Counted from the first letter of the stretch, positions 35,398 to 44,416 are shown. The stretch: DNA of 64,000 nucleotides from Holophagales bacterium (GCA_009837885.1 VXSP01000045.1:389526-453525), one strand, 5' to 3'. The notes: generated by a model from the sequence alone, not told the origin. Made by a program: numbers and translations.

Positions 35398-36078
35398 ATG
35401 GACGCCGACGACTTCCTCGAACTGCTTTCCACCGCCCGCTCCGTGCGGCGCTACAGCCCGGAGCCGATCCCTGACCAGGACCTGGCGCGGATTCTCTACG
35501 CCGCCAGCCGGGCGCCGTCCGGGACGAACCGCCAGCCCTTCCGCTTCATCGTCCTGCGGGATGGCCCGCGGGCGCGGCGGGCCCGCCGGTTGCTGGGCGA
35601 GTCGTTCCGTCGCGGCTGGGCGCGGAAGACGGAGCAGGAGGGCTGGAATCGCGGATCGGCCGCCGATCCGAACTCGCCGAAGTCGAGAGTCAACCGTGCG
35701 ATTCAGCACTACGTCGACCACTTCGAGCAGATCCCGGCGATCGTCATCGCCTGCTACGTCCGCTACCGGGCGCTGACTCACTCGGAGGGCGCGTCCGTCT
35801 TCCCGGCGTGCCAGAACCTGTTCCTCATGGCGCGGGCGCTGGGCTACGGCGCCTGCTATAGCGGCTGGCACCACGCGGTGGCGGACGAACTGCGCGAGAT
35901 CCTGGAGATTCCGGACAACGTCGAGCTGTCGCTGACGATCACCATCGGCCGGCCGCTGGGGCGCCACGGTCCGCTGCGCCGATTGCCGATCCGGGACACG
36001 GTGTTCGATGACGGTTGGGAACAGGGCGCCCAGTGGATCAACGATCCTCCGGGGGGCCGCCTGTCGAAGCGTCGTTGA
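35398..36078 (+). CDS. Nitroreductase family protein (FMN-dependent)
   Basis: 226 aa. RSVRRYSPEPIPDQDLARIL and ASRAPSGTNRQPFRFIVL form the FMN phosphate-binding N-terminus; ARALGYGACYSGWHHAV and LSLTITIGRP complete the fold. These enzymes reduce nitro-compounds, quinones or related substrates with NAD(P)H; some are dehydrogenases or dehalogenases in iodotyrosine metabolism. No specific substrate can be named. No ribosome-binding site is obvious before the ATG. It is divergent from the TPR gene and convergent with the PQQ dehydrogenase, from which it is separated by intergenic repeat B. Confidence 0.92.
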   Translation: MDADDFLELLSTARSVRRYSPEPIPDQDLARILYAASRAPSGTNRQPFRFIVLRDGPRARRARRLLGESFRRGWARKTEQEGWNRGSAADPNSPKSRVNRAIQHYVDHFEQIPAIVIACYVRYRALTHSEGASVFPACQNLFLMARALGYGACYSGWHHAVADELREILEIPDNVELSLTITIGRPLGRHGPLRRLPIRDTVFDDGWEQGAQWINDPPGGRLSKRR

Positions 36079-36084
36079 CCGGCT

Positions 36085-36186
36085 CTGCTGCGCTAGCGCG
36101 GCAGGAACCGGGTGCGCCGGCGTCCCCGCCGGCATCCGGCGCAAAGCGCCGGCCTCTGGACCTTGCCGCGTTACCGCGGCAGAGCG
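36085..36186. repeat. Structured intergenic repeat, copy B
   Basis: Related to copies at 17174-17250 and 62631-62700, with about 20 extra nucleotides in the middle. Landmarks are GCGCTAGCGCGGCAGGAACC on the left, a perfect CCGGCGC/GCGCCGG stem with AAA loop (36137-36153) and TTGCCGCGTTACCGCGGCAG on the right. It separates convergent genes, and its right end contains the stop codon and last codons of the PQQ dehydrogenase. Confidence 0.68.
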
Positions 36187-38132
36187 TACGCGACGAGCGA
36201 GTGCTCCTGGCCGCGGTTGCCGACCGGCACGACGATGAACTGTCGGCCCGAGTAGACGTAGGTCATCGGGCTGCCTCCAGGAGTGTCGGGCAGCTCGGTT
36301 CGCCACACCTCTTCGCCGGTCGCCTTGTCGAAGGCATAGAGGAAACCGGTCGACGGGCCGCGGGACGCGAACCCGCCGGGCCCCTCCTGATACGTACCGG
36401 GTACCTGCTCGCTGGTGACGACGAACACGAGCGTGGCGGTCACCATCGGCCAGCCCGGCGTGAGACCGGCGAGCGGCCAGGCGCCGAGTCGTCCCAGGTC
36501 CAGACCGGCAAGCGCGGGATGGTCGCGGGGACCGTCGCCGACCGGCGTTTGCCACAGGATCTCGCCGCGGTTCAGGTCGATCGCGGTGAGACGGCTCCAG
36601 GGTGGCTTGACGAGCGGCAGACCTTCCGGGCCGGCGGGGAACGTGAACGCCGGCAGGTAGTCGCGGTCGGAAGGCTGGCGCTCGGTCGGTGGGATCAGCG
36701 CCATCGTGCCTAGCCGGGTTTGCGACGGCACGAACAGGACTCCGCTGTTCGGATCGAGGGCGGCGCCGCCCCAGTTCGCGCCGCCGGCCTGACCGGGGAG
36801 TTGCGCCATCACCCTCCGGTTCTCACCGGACAGGGTCGGCGGGGTGAACATCGGGCCTCCCAGGAGCGTCTCCTGGTAGATCTCGATCGCCTTGGCGTTC
36901 AGCTCCGGCGTGAGGTCGATCAGATCGCTCTCGCGCACGCCCTGGCGGTCGAACGGCGGCGGCCTGGTGGGGAAGGGCTGCTTGCTCGCGGTCCACTCTC
37001 CGGGAACCAGGCTCTCGGGCACCTTGCGCTCCTCGATCGGCCATACCGGCTCGCCGGTCTTGCGGTCGAAGACATAGGTGAACGCCTGCTTGCTGACCTG
37101 GGCCACCGCCTCGATCCGCTTTCCGTCGACCACGATGTCGAGCAGGATCGGCGCGCAGGGGAAGTCATAGTCCCACAGTCCGTGCCGCACGGCCTGGAAG
37201 TGCCACTTCTTCTCGCCGGTCGCCGTGTCGATGGCGACCAGGCTCTCGGCGTAGAGGTTGTCGCCGTGGCGGTGGCCGCCGTAGTAGTCGCTGGTCGGCG
37301 TGCCGGTGCCGAAGTAGACCCAACCCGTCTCGTCGTCGCAACTCATCCAGGACCACACGTTCGTGTTGCCCGAGTAGCGCCAGGATTCGTCGTGCCAGGT
37401 CTCGGTGCCGGGCTCGTCGCCCTGGGGCACGGTGTGGAAGACCCACTTCTTCTGGCCGGTGCGGATGTCGTAGCCGCGGATGTGGCCGGCCGGCATCTCC
37501 TGGGTCAGGGCGAAATCCATGATCGTCATGCCCATGAGCACGGTGTCACCGCAGACGATGCCGGGCGAGTTCGCGCCGGTGTCGCGCATCTGGTCGGGCC
37601 GGCCGATGTCCCCGCGCATGTCGACCATCCCGGCTTCGCCGAACTCGAGATCGGGCTCGCCCGTCTTCGCGTCCAGGGACACGAGCTGGTGGGTGCCGGT
37701 GACCAGCACGATCCGCTGCATGCCCCGGTGCTCCCAGTACTCGATGCCGCGCTGGGTGAAGCCGCCGTGGGTCGGGATTCCGCGCTCGTAGGCCTTCGGA
37801 TCGTAGGTCCAGAGCTCTTCGCCAGTCGTGGGGTCGACCGCGCTCACGAGGTTCATGGCCGACACGGCGTAGAGCGTGTCGTTCACCATCAGCGGCGTGC
37901 CCTTGAGGTCGCCGGCCAGGGTCTGTGCTTCGACCCGGCCGTCGGGTGTGACCCAGCGCCAGGCGACCTCGAGTTCCGACACGTTCGTGGCGTCGACCTG
38001 CGCCGCCGGCGAGTACTTGGTGCTGGCGCGGTCGGCGGCGTAGTGCCGCCATTCGATCGTCTCCTGCGCCGCCACGGCCGCTCCGCTCAGGAGAGCTGCG
38101 ACGATGGCCGTGCGGGCGAGCACTCCGATCAC
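36171..38132 (-). CDS. Secreted PQQ-dependent dehydrogenase (beta-propeller)
   Basis: 653 aa. The GTG at 38132 overlaps the enoyl-CoA hydratase stop (GTGA), and gives a signal peptide (1-22, AALLSGAAVAAQ). The propeller repeats show the PQQ tryptophan-docking pattern, e.g. LVSAVDPTTGEELWTYDP, LVALDTATGEKKWHFQAV-like VAIDTATGEKKWHFQ, and LYAFDKATGEEVWRTELP. The RHGLWDYDFPCAPILLDI and GGANWGGAALDPNSGVLFV blocks are typical of membrane or quinoprotein glucose/alcohol dehydrogenases. No cytochrome c domain is attached. It oxidises a periplasmic alcohol or sugar; the substrate is unknown. Its 3' end lies inside repeat B. Confidence 0.9.
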   Translation of the reverse strand: MIGVLARTAIVAALLSGAAVAAQETIEWRHYAADRASTKYSPAAQVDATNVSELEVAWRWVTPDGRVEAQTLAGDLKGTPLMVNDTLYAVSAMNLVSAVDPTTGEELWTYDPKAYERGIPTHGGFTQRGIEYWEHRGMQRIVLVTGTHQLVSLDAKTGEPDLEFGEAGMVDMRGDIGRPDQMRDTGANSPGIVCGDTVLMGMTIMDFALTQEMPAGHIRGYDIRTGQKKWVFHTVPQGDEPGTETWHDESWRYSGNTNVWSWMSCDDETGWVYFGTGTPTSDYYGGHRHGDNLYAESLVAIDTATGEKKWHFQAVRHGLWDYDFPCAPILLDIVVDGKRIEAVAQVSKQAFTYVFDRKTGEPVWPIEERKVPESLVPGEWTASKQPFPTRPPPFDRQGVRESDLIDLTPELNAKAIEIYQETLLGGPMFTPPTLSGENRRVMAQLPGQAGGANWGGAALDPNSGVLFVPSQTRLGTMALIPPTERQPSDRDYLPAFTFPAGPEGLPLVKPPWSRLTAIDLNRGEILWQTPVGDGPRDHPALAGLDLGRLGAWPLAGLTPGWPMVTATLVFVVTSEQVPGTYQEGPGGFASRGPSTGFLYAFDKATGEEVWRTELPDTPGGSPMTYVYSGRQFIVVPVGNRGQEHSLVAYALPR

Positions 38133-38926
38133 CGTCCCTTGAACTCCGCGGGTCGCTTCTCGAGGAACGCGAGGACGCCTTCGCGCGAGTCTTCCGTCGC
38201 GCCCGCTTCAGCCTGGAGCCGCGCTTCCAGGTCGAGCTGCTGCTCGTAGACGTTCTGCCAGGTCGCCCAGTACGCCTTGCGGATCATCGCCAGCGAGCGT
38301 GGACCATTGGCCAGGCGGTGGGCCAGCTCCGTGGCACCCTCCATCAGGGACTCCTGGTCGTCGTACAGCCGGTTGATCAGGCCCCACTCGAACGCCTTGT
38401 CGGCCGGCAGACGCTCGGCGAGCATGGAGAGTTCCACCGCTCGGCCCCAGCCGATCAATCGCGGCAGCATGAACGTGGCGCCGCCGTCGGGGACCAGTCC
38501 GATGCGCGCGAACGCCTGCAGGAAAAAGGCCTGCTTCGAGGCGCAGACCAGGTCGCCGATCAGGGCGAAGCTCATGCCGACGCCGGCCGCGGCGCCATGG
38601 ACCGCGGTGACGATGGGCATGTCCAGGTCGCGGAGCGAGAGCAGGAGAGGGTGGTAGCTGTTGCGCAGACCCTCGCGGGCGGTCGGGTTCACCGCCCCTT
38701 CCGGCTGGTTGCCGCGACCGGAGAGGTTGGCCCCGGAACAGAAGGCGCGGCCCGCGCCGGTGAGGAGAAGGGCGCGCACTCCGCTTTCCGGTTCGCGGAT
38801 GCGCAGGACGGCGTCGCTGAGTTCCGCGACCATCTGGCCGTCAGTAGCGTTCAGCACTTCCGGGTGATTCAGCGTAACGATCGCGAGGTTGCCGTCCCGC
38901 TCGAGCAGGATCCGTTCGTAGCTCAT
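38129..38926 (-). CDS. Enoyl-CoA hydratase/isomerase family protein
   Basis: 265 aa, ATG at 38926 with AGAGGAAGG just upstream. Crotonase-fold signatures: GNLAIVTLNHPEVLNATDG, ALLLTGAGRAFCSGANLSG (first oxyanion-hole strand), DMPIVTAVHGAAAGVGMSFAL (second oxyanion hole) and FARIGLVPDGGATFMLPRLI. The second catalytic Glu position of classic hydratases is replaced by a Gly/Ala-rich and Asp-containing segment (PDGGATF), so it could be an isomerase or hydratase of the PaaG type. It overlaps the PQQ dehydrogenase start by 4 bp and follows DUF1801 by 11 nt: a three-gene operon. Confidence 0.92.
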   Translation of the reverse strand: MSYERILLERDGNLAIVTLNHPEVLNATDGQMVAELSDAVLRIREPESGVRALLLTGAGRAFCSGANLSGRGNQPEGAVNPTAREGLRNSYHPLLLSLRDLDMPIVTAVHGAAAGVGMSFALIGDLVCASKQAFFLQAFARIGLVPDGGATFMLPRLIGWGRAVELSMLAERLPADKAFEWGLINRLYDDQESLMEGATELAHRLANGPRSLAMIRKAYWATWQNVYEQQLDLEARLQAEAGATEDSREGVLAFLEKRPAEFKGR

Positions 38927-38937
38927 GCCTTCCTCTT

Positions 38938-39357
38938 TCAGTCCGGATACATCTCGCGCATCGCGTCGAGAGAACTGCGGATCAGTTGCTCCAGCACGCC
39001 CATGTCGACGTCGGCGAGCTTGTTGACGTAGAGGCAGGACTTGCCGGTCCGGTGCTTGCCGAGCCGCGAAAGCAGGTCGTCGTAGCTTGAGAACCCCGGC
39101 ATGACGTAGATCGTCAGGCTCTGCTTGCGCGGCGAGAAGCCGATGCGCGGCCAATCGCCCTCGCGGCCGCTCGCGTAGCGGTAGTGGTAGCTGCCGAAGC
39201 CGACGATGGAGGAACCCCACATCTTCGGCTCCTCGCCGGTGATCCGCTTCATCATCTCGAGGACGACGAAGCTGTCCTGGCGGCGCCTCTCGTTGTCGAC
39301 GGCTGTCAGGAATCCCTCGACGCTGGCGTCGTTCTTCTTCGTCTTCAGTTCGGCCAT
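38938..39357 (-). CDS. DUF1801 domain protein
   Basis: 139 aa. VEGFLTAVDNERRRQDSFVV, WGSSIVGFGSYHYRYASGRE, WPRIGFSPRKQSLTIYVMPG and LGKHRTGKSCLYVNKLADVD match DUF1801 (YdhG/YjbR-adjacent, iron-transport-associated by some annotations, structure frataxin-like). The function is not established. It heads the operon with enoyl-CoA hydratase and PQQ dehydrogenase. No clear ribosome-binding site is seen. Upstream lies a 190-nt divergent region with a tandem repeat and element D1. Confidence 0.87.
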   Translation of the reverse strand: MAELKTKKNDASVEGFLTAVDNERRRQDSFVVLEMMKRITGEEPKMWGSSIVGFGSYHYRYASGREGDWPRIGFSPRKQSLTIYVMPGFSSYDDLLSRLGKHRTGKSCLYVNKLADVDMGVLEQLIRSSLDAMREMYPD

Positions 39358-39381
39358 CGTGTTCGGCCCGGCGCCGCGGAC

Positions 39382-39411
39382 GGCCCTGTCGCGGGCGGCC
39401 CTGTCGCGGGC
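39382..39411. repeat. Perfect 15-bp tandem duplication
   Basis: GGCCCTGTCGCGGGC occurs twice head-to-tail (39382-39396 and 39397-39411), in the spacer upstream of DUF1801. It is probably slippage-prone and may differ between strains. Confidence 0.9.
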
Positions 39412-39466
39412 GGAAGCGGCAACCGTAACAGACGGCAGGACGGGGCTGCGGCGGCCTCCGTCATGT

Positions 39467-39535
39467 GTGCGCTCGATGACTCGCGCACGGAGTGAGACGC
39501 GTGTGGCGCCGTACGCGCCACCCGGGTTGCCTTAT
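39467..39535 (+). repeat. Two-copy intergenic element D, copy 1 (upstream of trkA)
   Basis: The first 19 bases (GTGCGCTCGATGACTCGCG, 39467-39485) are identical to 51594-51612 upstream of cysH, and the 3' ends are also similar (CACCCGGGTTGCCTT here versus CACCGGGTGTCCTT). GTGCGC/GCGCAC can pair around the shared core. The element ends just before a TATGCT -10-like box 9 nt from the gene start. Confidence 0.5.
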
Positions 39536-39547
39536 GCTCGACAGGCG

Positions 39548-40918
39548 GTGAGTGCGAACGGCCACTTCTGCGTGATGGGGATCGGCGACATGGGTTTCCA
39601 CATCGCCGAGGCTTTCGGTCGAGAAGGGCGGAGCCTCACGCTGATCGATCTCGATCCGGGCATGAGCGAGCGGATCGAGGAGGAACTCGACGCGGCGTTC
39701 GTGGTCGGCAACGGCGCCCACCAGGCCGTGCTGGAGCGGGCGAACGTCGATCAGGCGGAGCTCTTCATCGCCGCTTCCTCTTCGGAGGAGGCGAACCTGG
39801 TGGCGTCGGTCATCGCGCGCAGCCTCGGTGCCAAGCGCTGCGTCGTGCGGCTCGACACGTCCGAGGACCTGACCGTCTACCGCCGCTCCTACGAGCGGCT
39901 GTTCGGGGCTGACCTCCTCCTCTCGCCGCAGAGCCTGGCGACGAACACGATCCTCAACATCGTACTGGGCCACCACACCCACGAGGTCGACTACCTGGCC
40001 CGGGGCCGGTTCGAACTGCGCACGATCCAGGTCCAGACCGGCAGCACGGTTGCCCGCCTCCCGCTCAGCGAACTGCCGCTGCCCGAGGACGCGCGCATTG
40101 TCGGCTACTTCGACGGGGAGCACGAGCTGTCGATTCCGGGGCCGGACCTGCGCGCGTCGCCCGGCGACCTGGCCATGGTCCTGTGTCGCACCCAGTCAAC
40201 GCACGATGTCGAAGAGCTGTTCGCCTCCCGGATCGAGCATCCTCACACCGTCGCCATCGCCGGCGGCAGCCCGGCTGCCGTAGCGGTGGTCAAGGCGTTG
40301 CGGAACGAGGTCAAGCGCATTCGCTGGATCGAGCGCGACCGGCGCCGCGCCGAGTTCTTCGCGCAGTCCTTTCCCGATGTCGAAGTGCTGCACGGCGACC
40401 CGATCGACGCCGCGACGATGGAGAGCGAGGGCCTCGGTCGGGCCGACGTGCTGATCGCCGCCACCAGCCACGACGACAGCAACGTCGTCGCGGGTCTCAT
40501 CGCGCAGGAACTGGGCGTGCGCCGGGTGGTGGCGCTGATTCACCACACGACCAGCCGGCTCTGGAAGCGGGTCGGCGAGGTGGAACTCGTTTCGCCGCAC
40601 TCGCTGGCGATCGACCACGTTCGCAACTTCGTCGCCAACGGCTACAAGGCGAACCTGGTCACCCTCGCTGACGGCGCCGTGCAGGTCGTCCAGCGCGTGA
40701 TCCACGAAGCGAGTCCGGCGGCCGGCGCCACGCTGGCCGACCTGCAGGCCCCGCGCGGCCTGATCGTCGGCGCGGTCGTGCGCGGCGACCGGGTGTTCAT
40801 GCCGGAGCGCAGCAACATGCTCCGACCCGACGACCAGGTCATCCTCTTCGTCCACCGTTCCCAGACCCGGATGGCCCGTCTCCTCTTTCCGGGCAGCGAG
40901 AGCGAGGTCGCGAGCTAG
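39548..40918 (+). CDS. trkA: TrkA-type potassium-uptake regulatory protein with two RCK units
   Basis: 456 aa. The GTG at 39548 is chosen because the first Rossmann unit starts there: GHFCVMGIGDMGFHIAEAFGREG, an NAD-binding GxGxxG-like motif. RCK_N is followed by RCK_C (RFELRTIQVQTGSTVARLPL), then a second RCK_N (HTVAIAGGSPAAVAVVKALRN) and second RCK_C ending in RPDDQVILFVHRSQT. This double architecture is that of TrkA, the cytoplasmic gating subunit of Trk/Ktr K+ channels. No trkH/trkG partner is adjacent. The proposed -10 TATGCT ends 9 nt before the GTG. There is no ribosome-binding site, so the transcript may be leaderless. Confidence 0.9.
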   Translation: MSANGHFCVMGIGDMGFHIAEAFGREGRSLTLIDLDPGMSERIEEELDAAFVVGNGAHQAVLERANVDQAELFIAASSSEEANLVASVIARSLGAKRCVVRLDTSEDLTVYRRSYERLFGADLLLSPQSLATNTILNIVLGHHTHEVDYLARGRFELRTIQVQTGSTVARLPLSELPLPEDARIVGYFDGEHELSIPGPDLRASPGDLAMVLCRTQSTHDVEELFASRIEHPHTVAIAGGSPAAVAVVKALRNEVKRIRWIERDRRRAEFFAQSFPDVEVLHGDPIDAATMESEGLGRADVLIAATSHDDSNVVAGLIAQELGVRRVVALIHHTTSRLWKRVGEVELVSPHSLAIDHVRNFVANGYKANLVTLADGAVQVVQRVIHEASPAAGATLADLQAPRGLIVGAVVRGDRVFMPERSNMLRPDDQVILFVHRSQTRMARLLFPGSESEVAS

Positions 40919-41041
40919 TTCTCGTCGTGACGCTGCCGTCCGGGTCGGGGCCGGGGGGAGGGTCCCAGCGGCCGCCGAGCCAGACGGGACGTTCCCGGGC
41001 GCCGCTAAGCTAAGGGAAAGAGCCACATAGGAGGTAGGGCC

Positions 41042-41797
41042 ATGGGAGATGTGCGAACGGTTCCTTCAATGCTGATGGCTTCGGTGCAGTTGGGGGCGGT
41101 CGCGTTGGTGGCCGTTCTCGTGTCTTTGGCGGCGGGGGAGCCCGCGGAGGCTCAGCGAGCAGGTACGCCGGGGGTGGACCTCAGCGGGGAGTGGATCCTC
41201 AACGAAGAGTTGAGCGACGACCCGCGGCAGGCGATGCGCCGGCTGAGGATTGCACGCGGAGGCGCTGCTGATGGCGGCTTCGGTGGTCGTGGCGGCAACG
41301 TCGGCCGTGGAGGAGGTCGTGGCGGCGGCGGTGCCGCGGTCGGAGGTGGCGCCGGTGGCGCCGGTCGTGGTGGTGCGGGTGGCCGCGCCGGTGCCGGTGC
41401 GGGTCCCGGTCAAGGCGCCGCTGGCCCTGGTCTCGGGGGTCCCGGTGGCGGTCAGGGAGGTCCGCCGGGGATCGGCCGTGGCGCCGACGTTGGTGCTGAC
41501 GCACTCAGCATTCGCATGCTGGACGGTGGCGTTCAGATCGCGGATTCTCGCGGGGTGTCCCTCGTTCTCAAGACGGATCGCGAGTGGTACGAGGTGGGCG
41601 AACGGCGGGAAATCCAGGCCTTCTGGAAGAAGGCGAAGCTGGTGACCAGGAACCGCGGCCGCGGCGAGGCGCTCTTCATTCAGGAGTACAGCATCAACAG
41701 GAAGGGCCAGTTGATCGTCCTGAACCAGATCCAGTTCGGCGGCGATGGGGGCACGGCCTCCTACAAGCGGTTCTACGATCGCGAGGAGAGCGGCTAG
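41042..41797 (+). CDS. Secreted protein with a Gly/Ala/Arg-rich central insert
   Basis: 251 aa. AGGAGGT lies 6 nt before the ATG. A signal peptide spans about 1-38 (LGAVALVAVLVSLAAGEPAEAQ). Residues 44-75 begin a folded domain (GVDLSGEWILNEELSDDPRQ) that is interrupted by about 80 residues of glycine-rich sequence with repeated GRGG and GAGG-type units. The domain then resumes (ALSIRMLDGGVQIADSRG, SLVLKTDREWYEVG, LFIQEYSINRKGQLIVLNQIQF). I recognise the flanking pattern as one frequent in Acidobacteriota secreted proteins of unknown role, not a named family. The low-complexity insert is unusual in size. Single gene. Confidence 0.75.
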   Translation: MGDVRTVPSMLMASVQLGAVALVAVLVSLAAGEPAEAQRAGTPGVDLSGEWILNEELSDDPRQAMRRLRIARGGAADGGFGGRGGNVGRGGGRGGGGAAVGGGAGGAGRGGAGGRAGAGAGPGQGAAGPGLGGPGGGQGGPPGIGRGADVGADALSIRMLDGGVQIADSRGVSLVLKTDREWYEVGERREIQAFWKKAKLVTRNRGRGEALFIQEYSINRKGQLIVLNQIQFGGDGGTASYKRFYDREESG

Positions 41798-41828
41798 GAG
41801 GCCGGGCCGCGACCGTCCCTGACCGGCT

Positions 41829-43058
41829 TCAGTTGGAGCCGGTCGGGATGTCGCTGAACGCCCGGTCGCGATCGACCCGGATCTCGCCGGGCAGGGTGAG
41901 GACGCGCTCGGCGATGATGTTGCGCAGGATCTCGTCGGTACCGGCGGCGATCCGCATGCCCGGCGCGGCCAGGTAGGCGTAGTGGAACATGCCGGCCGAG
42001 GGCGCGTCCTCGCGTCCGCTGACGGCGCCCGCGGAGTCGAGCAGGTCGGCGGCGAACGAGGCGATGTCCTGGCGGGCGCTGGCGGTGATCACCTTGCAGA
42101 TCGAGTTCTCGGGTCCCGGCTGCTTGCCCTGCGAGATGGCCGTCAGGGTGCGCATGAAGGTCAGCTCGACGCCGCGGCACTGGACGTACCAGTCGGCTAT
42201 CCGCTCACGTACTGAACTCTGGTTTGCGGCGGGCTCGCCGTCGATCTCGAGTTCCGAGGCGAGGCGAAGAGCATCGCTCCAGTCGGGCGTCATGTTGTAG
42301 CGGCCGTGGCGCTCGTTCATCAATGTCGTGATCGCCACCTGCCAGCCGGCGCCGACCTCGCCGAGCCGGTTGTGATCGGGGATCCGGACGTTCTGCAGGA
42401 AGACCTCGTTGAACTCGGACGTGCCGGGGATCTGCCGGATCGGCCGCGGGTCGATGCCCGGCGACTTCATGTCGACGACGAAGAAGGTCAGCCCCTTGTG
42501 CTTGGGCACGCTGGGATCGTGCCGCGTGACGAGAATCCCCCAGTCTGCGTAGTGAGCGCCCGAGTTCCAGACCTTCTGGCCGTTGACCACCCACTCGTCG
42601 CCGTCGCGTTCGGCCCGGGTCCGGAGCCCCGCCAGATCGGAGCCCGCTCCCGGTTCGGAAAAGAGCTGGCACCAGACCTCCTCGCCGCTCGCCAGCTTCG
42701 GCAGGTAGCGGCGCTTCTGCTCTTCGGTTCCATGGGCCATGATCGCCGGAGCGCAGGTGCCGTGGCCGATGCCGAGGTAACCCTCCGGCACGTCGAACTT
42801 CGCCTCTTCCTGGGCCCAGATCACGCCCTCCATGAAGGTGGCGCCGCGGCCGCCGTGTTCCTTCGGCCAGGTGATGCAGGCCCAGCCGTCGTCGTACTTT
42901 TTCTGCTGCCAACCCTTCATCGCGGCCAGGCCTTCCTGCTCGGGCAGGCCGTCGAACCGCGATGTGCCGCCGGGCGGCAGAGGTTCGGCGTTCGCTTCGA
43001 GCCAGGCGCGCGCCTCGGCGCGGAAGGCGGCTTCCTGCGGTGAGTCCTGAAAGTCCAT
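41829..43058 (-). CDS. Acyl-CoA dehydrogenase family protein (FadE type)
   Basis: 409 aa FAD flavoprotein. CQLFSEPGAGSDLAGLRTRAERDGDEWVVNGQKVW is the FAD/substrate signature (shown here in parts: LFSEPGAGSDLAGL). The C-terminus has MRIAAGTDEILRNIIAERVL. At the position of the medium-chain enzyme catalytic Glu (the EGT motif) this protein has AAGT, so the base must lie elsewhere, as in isovaleryl- or long-chain-type FadE proteins. It oxidises an acyl-CoA at the alpha-beta position. It lies on the minus strand 74 nt beyond the CoA-transferase of the divergent acyl-CoA island. Confidence 0.95.
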   Translation of the reverse strand: MDFQDSPQEAAFRAEARAWLEANAEPLPPGGTSRFDGLPEQEGLAAMKGWQQKKYDDGWACITWPKEHGGRGATFMEGVIWAQEEAKFDVPEGYLGIGHGTCAPAIMAHGTEEQKRRYLPKLASGEEVWCQLFSEPGAGSDLAGLRTRAERDGDEWVVNGQKVWNSGAHYADWGILVTRHDPSVPKHKGLTFFVVDMKSPGIDPRPIRQIPGTSEFNEVFLQNVRIPDHNRLGEVGAGWQVAITTLMNERHGRYNMTPDWSDALRLASELEIDGEPAANQSSVRERIADWYVQCRGVELTFMRTLTAISQGKQPGPENSICKVITASARQDIASFAADLLDSAGAVSGREDAPSAGMFHYAYLAAPGMRIAAGTDEILRNIIAERVLTLPGEIRVDRDRAFSDIPTGSN

Positions 43059-43132
43059 GGCTCGTCTCCTGGGCGACTGGGCAGTAGGGGTCGGGCTGAG
43101 CGGAAGATTGTATGCGGGATCGCCGGACGGTT

Positions 43133-44416
43133 TCAGAGCCGGCCCGAGACGACGCCTTGTTCGGCCAGACTGGCGATCTCGGAGGCGTCGAGACCGAGTT
43201 CGCGCAGGAGGTCGCCGGTGTGCTCGCCGAGTTCCGGCGCCGGTTGCGGTTGCGCCTTGTCCTCTCCCTCGATGAACACGGGGCTGTCGACGGTGCGCAG
43301 GCGCCCATACTCGGGGTGGTCCAGGTCACGGAACATGCCGATGGCCTCCAACTGCTCGTCCTTGGCTATGTCGTCGAGGTTCGAGACCAGGCTGTAGGGA
43401 ATCTCGTGGCGAGTGAAGCGTTCGCCCCAGTCCTCGAAGTCTCGCCGCGCGAACTCCGCGTCGAGCAGGGCGACGAACTCCGGCATGTTCGCGATCCGCT
43501 CCGGCGTGGTACAGAAGCGCTCGTCGTCGATCAGATCGTCGCGGCCGAGAGCGAGGCAGAAGCGCTCCCAGTCCCGGTCCTGTTCGACGATGCTCAGCTT
43601 GACGAGGCGGTCGTCGCGGGTGCGGTAGTAGAGCTGCCCGAAGTTCATCGTTTGCTCGCGCGGCCGCTTCGCGTGGAACTCCGCGCCGACCAGTTTGGCC
43701 TGGATCGCGCAGGCGTTGGCCCAGGCGCCGGCAGCGAGCAGCGAAGTCGTGACGTAGGAGCCGACGCCCGTGCGATCTCGCTTCATCAGGCCGAGGAGGA
43801 CGGCGGAGAACAGGGTCACGCCGGTGGGATGATCGCCGGTGCCGCAGCCGAGCGGTCCGAGATGGCCCTCCACCGGGAAGAAGGTGGAAACCAGCCCCGA
43901 CCGCGTCCAGTAGCAGACCTGGTCGTAGCCGGGCTTCTCGGCTTCCGGCCCGGTGTGGCCGTAGCCGGTGCCATGGGCGAACACGAGGCGCGGATTGACC
44001 TTCCGCAGCCGCTCCCAGTTCATGCCGAGCGCATCGAGCACGGAGTTGTGGCAATTCGTCAGGAAGACGTCGGCGGTCTCGATCAACCGGTGCGCGACGG
44101 CCTGGCCGCTCTCCTGCTTGAGGTCGATCACGACGCTCTTCTTGTTCCGGTCGTCGAGCAGGAAGCAGTAGGGGATCTCCGAATCCGGCATCCCGGGCAG
44201 GTCCTGGAAGTACCTGTAGATGTCACCTCGGCCGGGCGCCTCGACCTTGATCACCTCGGCTCCGAAGTCCGTGAGGATCGCGCAGGCCGACGGCGCCATC
44301 ACGATCGTCGCGAGTTCGACGACCCGGATTCCGTCCAGCAGCGCCGCGTCGGTCGCGGCACTGGAAGTCGTGGCGTCGGCGGCGTCGACGTCGGGAGGAA
44401 GAAGCTGGTCAGACAG
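43133..44416 (-). CDS. Class III CoA-transferase (CaiB/BaiF family), start uncertain
   Basis: About 427 aa. Core signatures: LLDGIRVVELATIVMAPSACAILTDFGAEVIKVE region, DRNKKSVVIDLKQESG, NPRLVFAHGTGYGHTGP and TGVGSYVTTSLLAAGAWANA. These enzymes move CoA between carboxylic acids using an Asp nucleophile. The start is a real problem: no ATG, GTG or TTG is in frame between the body of the opposite gene and the conserved N-terminus; the first canonical codons fall inside the conserved core. An ATG at 44436 is one base out of phase. I mark the end at a CTG (44416). A frameshift, a sequence error, or a CTG/ATC start are all possible. The divergent neighbour begins at 44497. Confidence 0.83.
   Translation of the reverse strand: MSDQLLPPDVDAADATTSSAATDAALLDGIRVVELATIVMAPSACAILTDFGAEVIKVEAPGRGDIYRYFQDLPGMPDSEIPYCFLLDDRNKKSVVIDLKQESGQAVAHRLIETADVFLTNCHNSVLDALGMNWERLRKVNPRLVFAHGTGYGHTGPEAEKPGYDQVCYWTRSGLVSTFFPVEGHLGPLGCGTGDHPTGVTLFSAVLLGLMKRDRTGVGSYVTTSLLAAGAWANACAIQAKLVGAEFHAKRPREQTMNFGQLYYRTRDDRLVKLSIVEQDRDWERFCLALGRDDLIDDERFCTTPERIANMPEFVALLDAEFARRDFEDWGERFTRHEIPYSLVSNLDDIAKDEQLEAIGMFRDLDHPEYGRLRTVDSPVFIEGEDKAQPQPAPELGEHTGDLLRELGLDASEIASLAEQGVVSGRL

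Noticed and set aside
39534..39536. ATG just before trkA as its start codon
   Set aside because: It is out of frame with the RCK domain by one base; the GTG at 39548 is in frame.
41250..41480. Repetitive GGTGGC-type DNA resembling a repeat array or CRISPR
   Set aside because: It encodes glycine-rich protein in frame; there are no regular direct repeats with unique spacers.
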